Below are positions 1 to 11,318 of a stretch of 64,000 bases of DNA, in pieces (the first letter of the stretch is position 1; each line of letters begins with the position of its first letter). Location of the stretch: positions 1,550,001-1,614,000 of the forward strand of contig NZ_AP031322.1 of NCBI RefSeq assembly GCF_041154675.1. The letters are read 5' to 3'. The notes under the pieces are model-generated. The model saw only the letters and a program-made list of their open reading frames with translations. It was not told the origin of the DNA and did not search any database. The stretch is from Sulfurisphaera javensis (GTDB lineage: Archaea > Thermoproteota > Thermoprotei_A > Sulfolobales > Sulfolobaceae). The translations under genes were made by a program, and so were the position numbers.

Positions 1-86
1 ATATCCTCTTCAGTTACCCCTTCGTCTTTTACTGGAATTAATCTTTTACATTCCTCCGGAAGCTTAACTGTTGAAATTATCATCAT
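1..86 (-). CDS. 5' end of an unidentified protein, cut by the window edge
   Basis: Reading the minus strand from the ATG at 86 (or the adjacent ATG at 83) gives 28 codons without a stop up to the window edge. The residues begin MMIISTVKLPEEC. Too little is visible to name a family. It would be divergent from the hemerythrin-like gene starting at 118, with about 30 bp between the two starts. Whether it is a real gene depends on sequence outside the window. Confidence 0.4.
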   Translation of the reverse strand, partial: MMIISTVKLPEECKRLIPVKDEGVTEED

Positions 87-117
87 TATAAAAATAGTTT
101 AGATAGTATATTTAATT

Positions 118-540
118 ATGGACGTTATAACTCTCCTAAAAATCGAGCACGGAATTTTAAGGGTAAGATTTCAAATAATAAAAGAACTCTTAGATCAATG
201 CGAATCTAAAGCTTTTTTATTACTTGAGGAAACTCACAATTTTGTTGTAAAATGGCATGCCATGATTGAGGACAAATATGTTTTTCCTCTTTATGGAGAA
301 AAAGCTAAACCTTTTTCACATGATCATTTACTAATTGAAAAATATGGTAATTCTGTACTAAAGGAGAGAAGAAAAGATTGGGTAGAGAGATACATAAAGA
401 TAGTTTTAGATCATAATCTTAATGAAGAGAATCAATTATTTGACCATAACGTTAATATACCGTTAAGTAAAATTCTTGGGGAACTTGAAAATTTCAAGGA
501 TTATAATAAAATAACGGGTTTGGATTTAACTAAATTATAG
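118..540 (+). CDS. Hemerythrin HHE domain protein
   Basis: A 140-residue cytoplasmic protein with the ligand pattern of the hemerythrin/HHE cation-binding fold: His11 in EHGILR, His47 and Glu51 in HAMIE, His68/His70 in SHDH, and His99 with Glu103 in HNLNE. These would hold a di-iron centre in a four-helix bundle that binds O2 or NO or serves oxidative-stress sensing; the exact role is not readable. Length fits a single-domain member. It stands alone, before an unrelated permease gene. Fold assignment is by motif only. Confidence 0.72.
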   Translation: MDVITLLKIEHGILRVRFQIIKELLDQCESKAFLLLEETHNFVVKWHAMIEDKYVFPLYGEKAKPFSHDHLLIEKYGNSVLKERRKDWVERYIKIVLDHNLNEENQLFDHNVNIPLSKILGELENFKDYNKITGLDLTKL

Positions 541-597
541 ACAAAATACGTCGAACATAAGTTCGTGTTTTTAATCTCTGTGTCATTTTATATCTTA

Positions 598-2124
598 ATG
601 GCACAAAGGAAACTTTTCTTAAGGGAAAGTTCTGGTTTAGTAAAAAATGCAACTTTGAAAGACTTAGTAATGTTAAATGTAGCAAATATGGGTGCTGGAT
701 TGGCTGTATTTGAAGGAATTTCTCCTTATGTAGTGCCCGGAGCACTTCTGTGGTTGGCATCACTTATAACGTTTGTCATTACTTTACCATTAGTATTCAC
801 TTACACTTATCTACTATTAAAAATGCCAAGAACTGGCGGAGATTATGTCTGGATATCAAGGAAATTAAACGGTACGTTAGGTGCAATAATGGGTGTGGCT
901 TTTGCTTTCAATATGCCTCCTTATTTTGCATTATCAGCATTCTTCTCTGTAGCAGCAATTAATCTAGTGTTTCTTGAGATCGGAACACTTCAACATATTC
1001 CAAGTTTAGTTTATTTGGCTAACAACGTATTTGTTAATCCTTACGGAACTTTAACGCTATTTCAAGAATTACTATTTTACTTCTTAGCTGCAATCTCTTT
1101 CGTTATAATCATACTAATTAACATATTTAGGCCAAAATGGGGTTTCACGTTAACCACAGTCTTAGGAATAATCTCTTCATTAACTCTAGTTTTAGCAATG
1201 ATTATCGTGGCCTTAAACATTCCAGATTTTCACACCAAAATACAGCCATTCCTTACAGACTTTAATATTACCGGAACAATATCTCCTTTCAAATTCAGTC
1301 TCTCCTCAACACTTTACATGGTACCATTTTTTATGTCTTATGCATACATTTGGCTTTATGCAGGTCCAGCAGTTGCTTCTGAAGCTAAAGAAGGATCTTT
1401 AAAGTTAAATTTGATCTTAGGGAGCATTATGACATTTGTGATGATCACATTTCCATTTCTAGTAATGGACTTAGCTGCAGGCCCTGCATTTAACTTAGCA
1501 TATTATCCTTCATTTACCTATAACTTTTGGAGCGTTGCAATATACTTGTCTAATCCAATACTCCAATGGATTTTAGGAATTGGGTTAATTGCATGGAACT
1601 ACTTTATAATGGCTTTCGGAGTAGTTGTTTTTGCTAGGTACATTTTTGCTTTCTCTTTCGATAGATTGTTTCCATCAATTTTTGCCAAATTAAATAAGTA
1701 CTCTTCACCAGTTTATGCGCACATACTTGATCTAATAACAACTTTAGTGTTCTTAACAATACCATTAATTTCAATCTCCGGAGCTACAGCACTTTACTCT
1801 TACACTCCTTTAGCTGTTGCTTACCTATTTATTGTATCCTTGGCTGGTATAAGAGTAGGTTATAAGGAAAATCAAAAACCTTTGTTAATATCAAGTATCC
1901 TTTCTGCAATACTTATGTTAGCTACTGAGGTAGAAATCCTAATACCCTCAAATAATTACGCCTTTAGCGTTATAGGGACTTCTGGAGTTAATTGGATAGC
2001 AACAGTTTACATAATTTCCTTAATCGGTGTTGGAGTAATATCATATGTATTAGCAAAGTATTATAGACTTAAAAAAGAAGGGATTGACATATCCCTCGTT
2101 TATAAGGAGATCCCTCCAGAGTAA
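598..2124 (+). CDS. APC-family amino acid permease
   Basis: A 508-residue polytopic membrane protein with about 12 predicted helices. The N-terminal part ([18 protein letters not shown], then [12 protein letters not shown]) matches the first helices and the conserved loop of amino acid-polyamine-organocation transporters. I chose the ATG at 598 over the upstream GTG at 565 because a TATA-like TTTTTAAT around 568-575 sits about 27 nt before 598, as in leaderless Sulfolobales genes. Substrate cannot be told. A second APC permease lies at 39100. Confidence 0.8.
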   Translation: MAQRKLFLRESSGLVKNATLKDLVMLNVANMGAGLAVFEGISPYVVPGALLWLASLITFVITLPLVFTYTYLLLKMPRTGGDYVWISRKLNGTLGAIMGVAFAFNMPPYFALSAFFSVAAINLVFLEIGTLQHIPSLVYLANNVFVNPYGTLTLFQELLFYFLAAISFVIIILINIFRPKWGFTLTTVLGIISSLTLVLAMIIVALNIPDFHTKIQPFLTDFNITGTISPFKFSLSSTLYMVPFFMSYAYIWLYAGPAVASEAKEGSLKLNLILGSIMTFVMITFPFLVMDLAAGPAFNLAYYPSFTYNFWSVAIYLSNPILQWILGIGLIAWNYFIMAFGVVVFARYIFAFSFDRLFPSIFAKLNKYSSPVYAHILDLITTLVFLTIPLISISGATALYSYTPLAVAYLFIVSLAGIRVGYKENQKPLLISSILSAILMLATEVEILIPSNNYAFSVIGTSGVNWIATVYIISLIGVGVISYVLAKYYRLKKEGIDISLVYKEIPPE

Positions 2125-2161
2125 GAGACTTTTTAAAGTATTACTCCTAAATACAAAAATC

Positions 2162-2731
2162 ATGCTAAGTCTCACACTTACAGTTAATAAGTTAACAGCA
2201 TTATCTTATGTCTCTAACGTAAAAGTTTTAGAAAATTTCAACATAAAAGTGCTTAATGAATACGAGGTAGAAATTAATGGAAAGAAATATGACATAAAGA
2301 GAACAATTGGACTAAATGACGTTAATTATTCATTTGAACGCTCTTCCTTCTTAGGTAGGAGGATTAAAATCCTTAAGTTTTCTCTACTTCAAAGAAAAGA
2401 CGGCGTTACTATCTCAATAGATGGTGATAAAATTTTGCTAGATAGTTTTAACGAGAAGAAATTCGTTAATGACTTAATGCTCTTAGATACGGAAAAACTG
2501 TTGTCTTCAAAAACCTTAATGACTATGAAAGTTAAAAAAGAGGAGATAACTGATGTAATTAATATGGCACTAAGTAAGAGTAATAACACTACTTTGCTTT
2601 TGTGGTTATCATCCGACAACAAATATGTAAGGATGAAAATTAAAAATGGGGAACTTATTGAAAAAGTAGGGGAATTTACATCTCTCGGAGAAAACGTTGA
2701 CGTATTCATTAAGCAGTTAGCAGTAACTTAG
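2162..2731 (+). CDS. Hypothetical protein, 189 aa
   Basis: No family recognised. The protein has no signal peptide or membrane helix and alternates short beta-like and charged segments (for example VEINGKKYDIKRTIG and GVTISIDGDKILL), suggesting a soluble beta-rich domain. The ATG at 2162 is preferred to upstream in-frame codons that overlap the permease, because CTTTTTAAAG at about 2130 forms a TATA-like box at the usual distance. It follows the permease by 37 bp but seems to have its own promoter. Confidence 0.5.
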   Translation: MLSLTLTVNKLTALSYVSNVKVLENFNIKVLNEYEVEINGKKYDIKRTIGLNDVNYSFERSSFLGRRIKILKFSLLQRKDGVTISIDGDKILLDSFNEKKFVNDLMLLDTEKLLSSKTLMTMKVKKEEITDVINMALSKSNNTTLLLWLSSDNKYVRMKIKNGELIEKVGEFTSLGENVDVFIKQLAVT

Positions 2732-2998
2732 TACATCCCTCCCCACCTCATATAATTTATAATGTAAAATCTCTTTATTTCCTTTAAAGGAATTTTTTAA
2801 GTTAAACATCAATTTTATATATCGCTTTCTCAATTTAATATTCTTTCTGACGTAATACATGAATTGTTTTCAATTTTTCCGTCTTATTATAGTTCCATTT
2901 TTTATAATTAACAATCTTATTTCATCACATACTTTCGTAAATATTTAACGTTTTTACATAATTACGAGAAATAACTAATGATAGTTAATTTTTTAAAC

Positions 2999-3223
2999 TC
3001 ATCTCTTCCATATTATCTTTCCATCTTCTTTAATCTCAATAACCCTATGCAAAGGAATTACTGTCTCTCCATCGTTTAAATACAAGTAATAATTATCAAC
3101 TCTTTCTATTGAAGAAAAAGGTATTTCATCAGTTCCTTTAATCCTATCCCTAATGACAAGAGAGAATCTACTTTTATCTGTTTGAGTGTAAATAATCTTA
3201 ATTATTGCTTCTTTTATCCTCAT
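2999..3223 (-). CDS. UPF0248 / DUF504 small protein
   Basis: A 74-residue protein matching the DUF504 family (MJ1316-type, proposed RNA cyclic-phosphate end recognition): start MRIKEAI, centre [11 protein letters not shown] and PFSSIERVD, end [20 protein letters not shown]. Full family length. Its ATG lies inside the last codons of the upstream nitroreductase gene, a 26-bp overlap that suggests cotranslation. The RNA-end role is from the family, not from this sequence. Confidence 0.75.
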   Translation of the reverse strand: MRIKEAIIKIIYTQTDKSRFSLVIRDRIKGTDEIPFSSIERVDNYYLYLNDGETVIPLHRVIEIKEDGKIIWKR

Positions 3224-3731
3224 CTATTCCCCATCTATTAAAATATATTACGTCTTCTGCCCTTTTAACTGTTTTATCTCTAGGTTTATAATTAGGATCA
3301 GGATAACCAACTGAAAGTAAAGTAACTAAAACTTTGTTATCTGGAATTCCTAAAATCTCCTTAGCCTTCTTGTTTTCATAAGCTGCTATCCAACCTATTC
3401 CTAATCCTACAGAATAAGCTGCTAAGACAAAATACATCGTCGCGTTAACAACGTCAACCATCCATGTCTCTGGGCTTACGTCTGGCTCTGCAACTACAGC
3501 AACTCCTATTGGGGCTAAAGCTATATGAGAAGCTCCTTTATGTAATTTTGAAAGTTCCTCCTTTATCTTTTCATCAGTAATAATAATAAACTTCCAAGGC
3601 TCATTGTTCATAGAATTAGGAGCATGATTAGCAACATAAATTAGTTGCTTAATTAGTTCTATGTCTACTGGCTTTTTCTGAAAACTTCTTATACTTCTTC
3701 TCTTCATAAGAAACTCAGTTATTTCATTCAT
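3198..3731 (-). CDS. Nitroreductase-family FMN oxidoreductase
   Basis: A 177-residue flavoprotein of the nitroreductase fold. Visible signatures are [13 protein letters not shown] near the N-terminus (FMN phosphate binding), [15 protein letters not shown] around residues 34-48, and [22 protein letters not shown] in the second half. Such enzymes use NAD(P)H to reduce nitro, quinone or enone compounds; the substrate is unknown. It forms a two-gene unit with the UPF0248 gene, whose start overlaps its 3' end. Confidence 0.8.
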   Translation of the reverse strand: MNEITEFLMKRRSIRSFQKKPVDIELIKQLIYVANHAPNSMNNEPWKFIIITDEKIKEELSKLHKGASHIALAPIGVAVVAEPDVSPETWMVDVVNATMYFVLAAYSVGLGIGWIAAYENKKAKEILGIPDNKVLVTLLSVGYPDPNYKPRDKTVKRAEDVIYFNRWGIDEDKRSNN

Positions 3732-3929
3732 AATTTTAAAGTTTGGGCTAAAATAATGAGTTTAACTTAATATTATTATATAGGTAAATGTTTAAACTCA
3801 ACTTATAGTGTAAATAAGCTAATAAGAGATATAGAAAAGATATGTAAATATAGAACAATTAGATATTTAAGAATAAGAGAGCAGAAGCCATCTAACTTCT
3901 ATATCTTTTTTGTTTGAAAACTTAAAATC

Positions 3930-4324
3930 TTTTCTGGCCTAAAAGGGGTTTTGGTCTCATTGAATTTCATGTAATTCTTATGGAGTTTACCGATGTCGTG
4001 GGTAATCCTATCATCCTTCTCGCTCCCATTAGGGAGATAACTAAACCGGTGAAGGATGAGAAAACTTACACATCTTGCGTGTATACTTTTCCACCACTAT
4101 TCGGGAATTTATCATTTGCGACTGGATTTAGAACTGTTTCAGATACAAAGCATTTAATCTTTACGCTTTAATGGAAACAGACTTCAACGGCATTCAAAGT
4201 CTTTATGAGTTTTTTCCTTGGTATCAAAATCTCTTTAACTAGACATTGACACATTGCTCTTAAGAAGCATATAGATTCTTTGTCTTTATGCTTAATCGTA
4301 TATTTCTTTCTTTTCCTCAGCTGA
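3930..4324 (-). pseudogene. Possible decayed gene remnant, perhaps from an insertion element
   Basis: On the minus strand a frame open through 4324 reads LRKRKKYTIKHKDKESICF and onward for about 50 codons to a stop near 4171. The same frame then gives 29 more codons, including TVLNPVANDKFPNSGGKV, before another stop, and further readable codons follow in this region. The base composition is less AT-rich than the flanks. A stop-interrupted basic protein of this kind resembles a relic of an IS200/IS605-type orfB, but I cannot place it in a family. Confidence 0.3.
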
Positions 4325-4465
4325 CAACTAAAAAGAAAATACTCACAGAATTAATAATTTAGTAAATATAAAAGAATTGTTTCTATATGAAGAAACTATA
4401 ATACATTTTTAGATAACTAAGTTTATTTTTAGAGAATGTAAACTTAAATGAAATTAAAATTTCTA

Positions 4466-4492
4466 CCTTTTTTTTTAAAAAAAAAAGAAAGG
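4466..4492 (-). terminator. T-rich palindromic terminator of trpB2
   Basis: A CCTTT-T-run followed by an A-run ending GAAAGG lies 17 bp past the trpB2 stop codon. Read on the minus strand it gives a long T tract, the usual archaeal termination signal, and the flanking CC/GG makes it a near-perfect palindrome. Confidence 0.6.
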
Positions 4493-4508
4493 ATGAATAT
4501 ACTAAAAA

Positions 4509-6200
<1,692 letters not shown>

Positions 6201-7133
6201 ATGAGTTATACATATTCCCTCGATGAAGTTAATTTAAACATGATATCTGTGGTAGGCAGGAAAAGCGCTTATTTAGGTGAATTATATAAAATTGGTTTTG
6301 ACATACCAAAGGGTTTTGTTATTTCCACTTTAGGCATAAGTGAAATATTAAAGGACCTTAGACAAGACATCGGCTCAATACTTTCATCAGTTGATTTAAA
6401 CAATACTGCAGATATTGAAAAGAAAAGTAATGCAATTAGGAGTCTAATTCTGAATTCATCTATGCCAGATGAGATAGAAAAAGAGATACTAGAGAGATTT
6501 GAAGCATTAAATTCTATGTATGTAGCGGTAAGAGCTACAGTAACTTCACCTCTAAGTGGATCTAGTTATGCTGGAGAATATGAGACGGATTTATTTGTAA
6601 CAAAGGATTCGCTAATCAAAAGTATAAAAAGAGTTCTTGCATCTTATTATAGTCCAAGAGCAATTGCTTATAGATTACTAAGTCATGATAATTCTGAGAT
6701 TGCAATATTAGTTCAAACTATGATAAATCCTAACGTTGCTGGAACAGCTTTTTCCTTACATCCAGTTACTGAAGAGCCAGATTATGTGTTTATCGAATCT
6801 GCTTTTGGCTTAGGGGAAAGTGTGACTAAGGGATTAGTAACTCCAGACCAGTATGTAGTTAGCAAATCAAAAAGAAGCTTAGTGTCAAAGAGAATTTCAT
6901 CGAAATCAATAAAGTTAATTTATGACTATGAAGAGAAAAGAATAAAACCAATCGAATTACAAGAAGCAACATTAGAGAGCTTAAAAGAGAAAGATGTAAT
7001 TAGGGTTGCAAATATGACAATAGCTATAGAAGATATATTTAAAAGAAGTATAAATATTGAATGGGCTATTGAAGGAAATAAACTATATTTACTTGAAGTA
7101 AGGGGAATAAGAAGAATTTACCCAGAATTTTAA
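6201..7133 (+). CDS. Stand-alone PEP/pyruvate-binding (PPDK N-terminal) domain protein
   Basis: A 310-residue protein that is only the ATP-grasp N-terminal domain of phosphoenolpyruvate synthase/pyruvate phosphate dikinase. It shows GRKSAYLGELYKIGFDIPKGF at the start, VAVRATVTSPLSGSSYAGEY (mostly the SS-S-E-D pattern of the family), FGLGESVTKGLVTPDQYVV, and IEWAIEGNKLYLLEVRGIRR at the end. Full enzymes are about 800 residues with a phospho-His domain and a PEP-binding barrel; both are missing. It may phosphorylate a partner or a non-pyruvate substrate. It ends 4 bp inside the convergent HTH gene. Confidence 0.8.
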   Translation: MSYTYSLDEVNLNMISVVGRKSAYLGELYKIGFDIPKGFVISTLGISEILKDLRQDIGSILSSVDLNNTADIEKKSNAIRSLILNSSMPDEIEKEILERFEALNSMYVAVRATVTSPLSGSSYAGEYETDLFVTKDSLIKSIKRVLASYYSPRAIAYRLLSHDNSEIAILVQTMINPNVAGTAFSLHPVTEEPDYVFIESAFGLGESVTKGLVTPDQYVVSKSKRSLVSKRISSKSIKLIYDYEEKRIKPIELQEATLESLKEKDVIRVANMTIAIEDIFKRSINIEWAIEGNKLYLLEVRGIRRIYPEF

Positions 7134-7363
7134 TCAGATAACTTATAACATTCCTCAATTTCGCTTACAGCATATAGTTTTTCTCTTGCATCTTCTAAAC
7201 AAGGTAAAACCTTAATTAACCCCTTATCCTTTAAGTCCTTAATAGCATAACGTAATGTTCTCGTTGACAATCCTGTTATTTCTTTCAAATCTTTAAATTT
7301 TACTATCTTTCTTTCTGAAATAATCTCAAGGACTAATCTAGCTGAAGGTGAAAGTTCCCTCAT
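7130..7363 (-). CDS. Small winged-helix DNA-binding protein
   Basis: A 77-residue protein that is essentially one winged-helix domain: LVLEIISERKIVKFKDLKEI, then recognition-helix-like GLSTRTLRYAIKDLKDKG, then a short wing. This is the MarR/ArsR-like layout of many archaeal regulators. It is convergent with the PEP-binding-domain gene (4-bp overlap) and divergent from the EamA transporter gene, whose promoter it may control. Target unknown. Confidence 0.65.
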   Translation of the reverse strand: MRELSPSARLVLEIISERKIVKFKDLKEITGLSTRTLRYAIKDLKDKGLIKVLPCLEDAREKLYAVSEIEECYKLSD

Positions 7364-7456
7364 CAGAAAATACTTTTGATTCCTTTTATCTTAAAATTTT
7401 TGATAGATGCAAGGTTTTGCAAGATAACTTTAAATTCTTTATCCAAATTTCATGGC

Positions 7457-8287
7457 GTGAGAGTTAAACTTACAGTATTTAAATACTTATTCCCTTACGT
7501 TATTTTTGGCTCATTAAACTATTACTTTGCAAAAGAAGCAGTAACGTATTCCTCTCCAATTATATTTAATTTGATCAGATATATGATATCAACGTTTATA
7601 TTCTTTATTATAGGTGGAAAATTTATTTTTAATAAGGATATTCTTCAATTATCAATTTATACAAGTTTATCGTCACTGTTATGGGCTTTAGGTTTAAAAT
7701 ATGTTACTCCAGGTGAATCAGCGGTATTAAGTTATACTATGCCATTATTTTCCATTCCTATTTCGATACTTATTTTGTCTGAAAAACCAAGTAAATTAGA
7801 ACTATTAGGGCTTATTATAGGTTTTTCTGGAGTAGTACTTTACGGTTTGCCTTTATCTTATGGATTTACACTCTTTGGAGCTATTGTTACAGTAGTAAAT
7901 GCAATATTTTGGGCATTATTTTCTGTGTTCTATAGAAAACTAAGGAATTATGATGCTATTTCAATAAATTTCAGTCAATTTCTTATTGGCAGTATCATAT
8001 TTAGTTCTTTATTGCCTTTAGATTATGACATTAACTTTAACCCTGAATTCTTTGAGGGAATAGCTTATATTTCAACTCTAGGAGGGGCAATATCTTTCTT
8101 TTTATGGAACTTGATGGTTAAAATAGAGAAAGTCACTAAAGTCACAGTATTAGCTTTCTCTGTCCCAATTTTGACTACTATAGAAGATATATTTCTTGGT
8201 GTAATTCCCTATAAGATACAAGTTATAGGAATTTCTTTAATGTTCTTAGGAATTTTAATTTCTAGGGCGAGAAAAATTGAGAAATAA
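7457..8287 (+). CDS. EamA/DMT-family transporter
   Basis: A 276-residue membrane protein with about ten helices in two EamA halves. Each half carries the typical end-of-repeat motif (GLIIGFSGVVLYGLP and GISLMFLGILISRARK). Drug/metabolite exporters of this family move amino acids, sugars or drugs. I chose the GTG at 7457 because CTTTAAATT at about 7428-7436 gives a TATA box 26 nt upstream. An upstream TTG at 7376 would add 27 residues without a transport-like sequence. Substrate unknown. Confidence 0.72.
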   Translation: MRVKLTVFKYLFPYVIFGSLNYYFAKEAVTYSSPIIFNLIRYMISTFIFFIIGGKFIFNKDILQLSIYTSLSSLLWALGLKYVTPGESAVLSYTMPLFSIPISILILSEKPSKLELLGLIIGFSGVVLYGLPLSYGFTLFGAIVTVVNAIFWALFSVFYRKLRNYDAISINFSQFLIGSIIFSSLLPLDYDINFNPEFFEGIAYISTLGGAISFFLWNLMVKIEKVTKVTVLAFSVPILTTIEDIFLGVIPYKIQVIGISLMFLGILISRARKIEK

Positions 8288-8615
8288 CATTTTATGGCTT
8301 ATCGGTGCTGGATTGGCAATAATTCAAATACTACTTGGGAACTCAATGGTATTTTTTGGTGTTTCCTCAATTCTTTTTTACTTTCACTTTATCTTAGCAG
8401 TTCTCATTTTAATCGTTTGCATTTATGGAATAAGGGTTACAAAAGAGGTTAGGAGAAGAATTGTTTTAGGGAATCTCTTTCTATTAATTGTTACAAGCAT
8501 AATAGGCGGAATTTATACTTTATATCCTAATATCTATTTATTACTTTTTCATTTATTCTTAGCACTAGGCATTGTATCTAATTTTTCCGTTTTATATGGT
8601 ATGGATAGAGATTGA
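8277..8615 (+). CDS. Small four-helix membrane protein
   Basis: A 112-residue protein with four hydrophobic segments (around residues 6-20, 32-52, 64-82 and 86-105), no cysteine pairs and few charged residues apart from VTKEVRRR in the loop. The TTG start overlaps the end of the EamA gene by 11 bp, so the two are probably translated together. No family recognised. It could be a heme or quinone-related small membrane protein, but no heme-binding His pair is clear. Confidence 0.5.
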   Translation: MRNNILWLIGAGLAIIQILLGNSMVFFGVSSILFYFHFILAVLILIVCIYGIRVTKEVRRRIVLGNLFLLIVTSIIGGIYTLYPNIYLLLFHLFLALGIVSNFSVLYGMDRD

Positions 8616-8929
8616 TTTCATAGTGTTATAAATTACAGTTCATGAAAATACTAAAATGACTTCTGATTGAAACTATTCTAGGTATTAATTTAAATATTAC
8701 TAGTCATTTATTATGGTTTTTATCACAAGTTATAAATAATGATCCAAAGATCTTCTGATAGTGCAACGATTTATAATAATATCTAATATACTTTCTTTAT
8801 ATAGATGGCTTTTTAATATAAAAATTCTATCCTTAAAACCCTTTTCTATTATAAATTATTTATCTCTTTTATTATAAAATATAACTGAAATTATCTTGCT
8901 TAAAGACGAAGTTGAGAAGAACTGCTACT
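8616..8929. other. Intergenic stretch, nothing recognised
   Basis: A 314-bp AT-rich spacer between convergent genes. Short frames are interrupted by stops and I saw no strong hairpin, tRNA or repeat. Confidence 0.4.
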
Positions 8930-9451
8930 TTATTTTACAATGTATCCATATTCCTTAATATAATATTCATTATCTATTTCTTCCCAAATAATTATACTGT
9001 ATATTTTTCCATTGAGATTATTTTCTAAAAGTAGTAATAAAAATTGAATAAATAGATTGCTTAATGGCCATCCGCCCACTATACCTAATGCTATACTTAA
9101 GTTAATTGGTATAGGGGCTAAATAAAGCGCCAACAAAGGTAAAATAATAAGTAAAAACGTAGTTAATTGAGTGATAATTGATTCTTTTTTCTGTAGGCTC
9201 ATCTTAGGTTTTATTTTATATACTCTGTCTTTTTTAAGATATTTCAACGATTTTAAAAGATTATACTCTCTTATAATTAAAAGTCCTATTCCTACAATTA
9301 TTGAAGAAATAAAGAACGTTAGAAAATTAACGTAATATGAAATTACACCTAATATAACGAAAACTAAAAATGATATATAAAAAACCTTATCAATTTTTAA
9401 AAGTCTTTCTTCATCAGTATAAGTGGCATGCGACATAATGTTCTGGCTCAA
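8930..9451 (-). CDS. Hypothetical membrane protein at the end of the ABC transporter operon
   Basis: A 173-residue protein with about four membrane segments: two at residues 26-62 and two around 93-140 (for example LLIILPLLALYLAPIPI). A basic loop lies between them. It starts at 9451 or at the in-frame ATG at 9436, inside the last codons of the upstream ATPase gene, so it is likely cotranslated with dppF. No family recognised. Position suggests an accessory of the transporter or a hitch-hiking gene. Confidence 0.5.
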   Translation of the reverse strand: MSQNIMSHATYTDEERLLKIDKVFYISFLVFVILGVISYYVNFLTFFISSIIVGIGLLIIREYNLLKSLKYLKKDRVYKIKPKMSLQKKESIITQLTTFLLIILPLLALYLAPIPINLSIALGIVGGWPLSNLFIQFLLLLLENNLNGKIYSIIIWEEIDNEYYIKEYGYIVK

Positions 9452-10346
9452 CTTCCTTAATTCTAGGTTCTTCTTTTTTACAAATATCTTTTCTAAACGG
9501 ACATCTGGGATATAACGGACAACCGTTTGCAGGAACAGGAGAATCTGGCTCGTTTAATTTTGTTTGAATGACATATCCAGGTTCAGGAATTGGAATTGAT
9601 GAAATTAATGCTTGTGTATAAGGATGTTTGGGGTTGTCTACAATTTGATCTACTCTTCCAAATTCTATTACTTTCCCTAAGTACATTACGTAGATTCTAT
9701 CAGCAACATAAGCTGCTGTAGCTAGATCGTGCGTGATCATTAATATTGAAGTACCTCGTTCTTCTCTTAAATCTAGAAAGATATTTAATATATCAGCCCT
9801 TATAGATACATCAAGCATTGACACAGGTTCATCAGCAACTAAAAATTCTGGGTTTAATACAATTGCTCTAGCAATTGCAACTCTTTGTAATTGTCCTCCA
9901 GATAGTTGTGTAGGATATGCAACACTAAACTGCTCTGGAGGGGATAAACCAACAGATTTTAATATGTTATAAATCATTTCTCTTTCTTCTTGTTTACTTT
10001 TTGCTAAATGATGTAATCTTATTCCTTCAGCAACTACATCATATACTCTCATTCTTATATCTATTGCGTCAAATGGGTCTTGATATATTATTTGATTTTT
10101 TAATCTAAATTCATTTAATTTTCTTCCTTTTAATTCACTTATATTAATTCCATTCCAAATTACTTCTCCTTCAGTAGGTTTAATTAATCCAAGAATAGTT
10201 TTACCTAATGTTGTCTTTCCACTTCCAGATTCTCCAACTAATGCTATAATTTCTTTTTCTCTGATTGCAACGTTAACATTATCTACTGCTTTTATTGGAC
10301 CTCTAGGAGTTTTAAAAATAACTTTTAGATTTTTTGTTTCAATCAT
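9414..10346 (-). CDS. dppF: Oligopeptide-type ABC transporter ATPase (DppF-like)
   Basis: A 310-residue cytoplasmic ATPase of the peptide/nickel/oligosaccharide class. Walker A is GESGSGKTT, the signature is LSGGQLQRVA, and Walker B is FLVADEPVSMLD. The C-terminal oligopeptide extension has Cys-rich CPLYPRCPFRKDIC and AcHL ending. The ATG at 10346 is preferred over one at 10370 because GGAAGTGA precedes it. It lies 5 bp after the dppD stop. Together with DppD it should drive the DppBC channel. In Sulfolobales this class also imports oligosaccharides, so peptide specificity is not proven. Confidence 0.87.
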   Translation of the reverse strand: MIETKNLKVIFKTPRGPIKAVDNVNVAIREKEIIALVGESGSGKTTLGKTILGLIKPTEGEVIWNGINISELKGRKLNEFRLKNQIIYQDPFDAIDIRMRVYDVVAEGIRLHHLAKSKQEEREMIYNILKSVGLSPPEQFSVAYPTQLSGGQLQRVAIARAIVLNPEFLVADEPVSMLDVSIRADILNIFLDLREERGTSILMITHDLATAAYVADRIYVMYLGKVIEFGRVDQIVDNPKHPYTQALISSIPIPEPGYVIQTKLNEPDSPVPANGCPLYPRCPFRKDICKKEEPRIKEVEPEHYVACHLY

Positions 10347-10351
10347 GTAAA

Positions 10352-11317
10352 TCACTTCCTTAAGTGGCAAGCAACATAATGTGTAGGGCTTATGTTAACC
10401 AACTGAGGTTCCTCTTTTTTACATATATCCATTGCAAACGGGCATCTGGGGTAAAACCTACAACCTTGTGGTGGATTAATTAAATCTGGAGGCTCTCCCG
10501 GTATACCATGTAATCTTTCTTTTCTTTTCCTGACATCAGGAATTGATTTTAGGAGTAACTGTGTATAAGGATGCATTGGCGATTTAAATATTTCTTCAGT
10601 CTTGCCCATTTCCACTACCTTTCCAGCATAAAGTATAACTATATAATCACTAATTCCAGCTAATAGTGCTAAGTCATGAGTCACAAAAATCATACTAAAA
10701 TTTCTTTCTTCCTTCAGTTTTCTAATAATGTTTAATATTTGGGCTTGAACAATAACATCAAGTGCAGTAGTTGGTTCGTCAGCTATTACTAACTCTGGGT
10801 TTAATAATAATGCTGTAGCTATTACTACTCTTTGTTTCTGTCCTCCAGAAAGTTCGTAAGGATATCTATCTAAAACGTCCAAAGGTAGATTTACAGCCCT
10901 TAATTGGTTTACAATTATTTCCATGGCTTCAGCTTTACTAATGTCTTCATGAGCAAAAATTGTTTCTAATAGTTGATCTTTTATTTTATATACTGGATCT
11001 AAAACATCCATAGACACTTGTGGGATCCAGCTTATCTTTTTCCATCTAATTTCTTTATTAAATATCTTTTCATCTATCTTAAGAATATCTTTTCCTTCAA
11101 ATTCAATACTTCCTTCTTTTATTTCTGCATTTCTTGGTAAAACCTTGAAAATACTCTGAACAATTGTTGACTTACCAGATCCAGATTCACCTGCAATTCC
11201 AACAACAGAACCTTTAGGAACTTGAAAGGAAACGTCATCTACGGCTTTAACGTAACCCTCCTTAGTTTTGTAATACGTTTTTAATCCTTTTATAGAAAGA
11301 ATGCTACTGTCTATCAA
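10352..11317 (-). CDS. dppD: Oligopeptide-type ABC transporter ATPase (DppD-like)
   Basis: Second ATPase of the importer, about 321 residues: Walker A GESGSGKST, signature LSGGQKQRVV, Walker B LVIADEPTTALD, and the C-terminal extension CRFYPRCPFAMDICKKEEP typical of the Opp/Dpp class. A perfect GAGGTGA site sits 5 nt before a TTG at 11317, which I take as the start. The GTG at 11326 lies within that ribosome site and would overlap dppC. Functions as a heterodimer with the DppF-like protein. Confidence 0.87.
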   Translation of the reverse strand: MIDSSILSIKGLKTYYKTKEGYVKAVDDVSFQVPKGSVVGIAGESGSGKSTIVQSIFKVLPRNAEIKEGSIEFEGKDILKIDEKIFNKEIRWKKISWIPQVSMDVLDPVYKIKDQLLETIFAHEDISKAEAMEIIVNQLRAVNLPLDVLDRYPYELSGGQKQRVVIATALLLNPELVIADEPTTALDVIVQAQILNIIRKLKEERNFSMIFVTHDLALLAGISDYIVILYAGKVVEMGKTEEIFKSPMHPYTQLLLKSIPDVRKRKERLHGIPGEPPDLINPPQGCRFYPRCPFAMDICKKEEPQLVNISPTHYVACHLRK

Positions 11318-11318
11318 C

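Larger units (their letters stand above)
3732..4508. other. Gene-poor stretch between nitroreductase and trpB2
   Basis: This 777-bp stretch holds a probable decayed coding region on the minus strand (separate entry) and the T-rich terminator of trpB2. A plus-strand 63-codon frame at 3980-4171 overlaps the decayed region and has no recognisable product. Nothing else was seen. Confidence 0.5.

Noticed and set aside
3980-4171. 63-codon plus-strand frame
   Set aside because: It lies opposite the decayed minus-strand reading, has no promoter or ribosome site and no protein-like pattern of its own.
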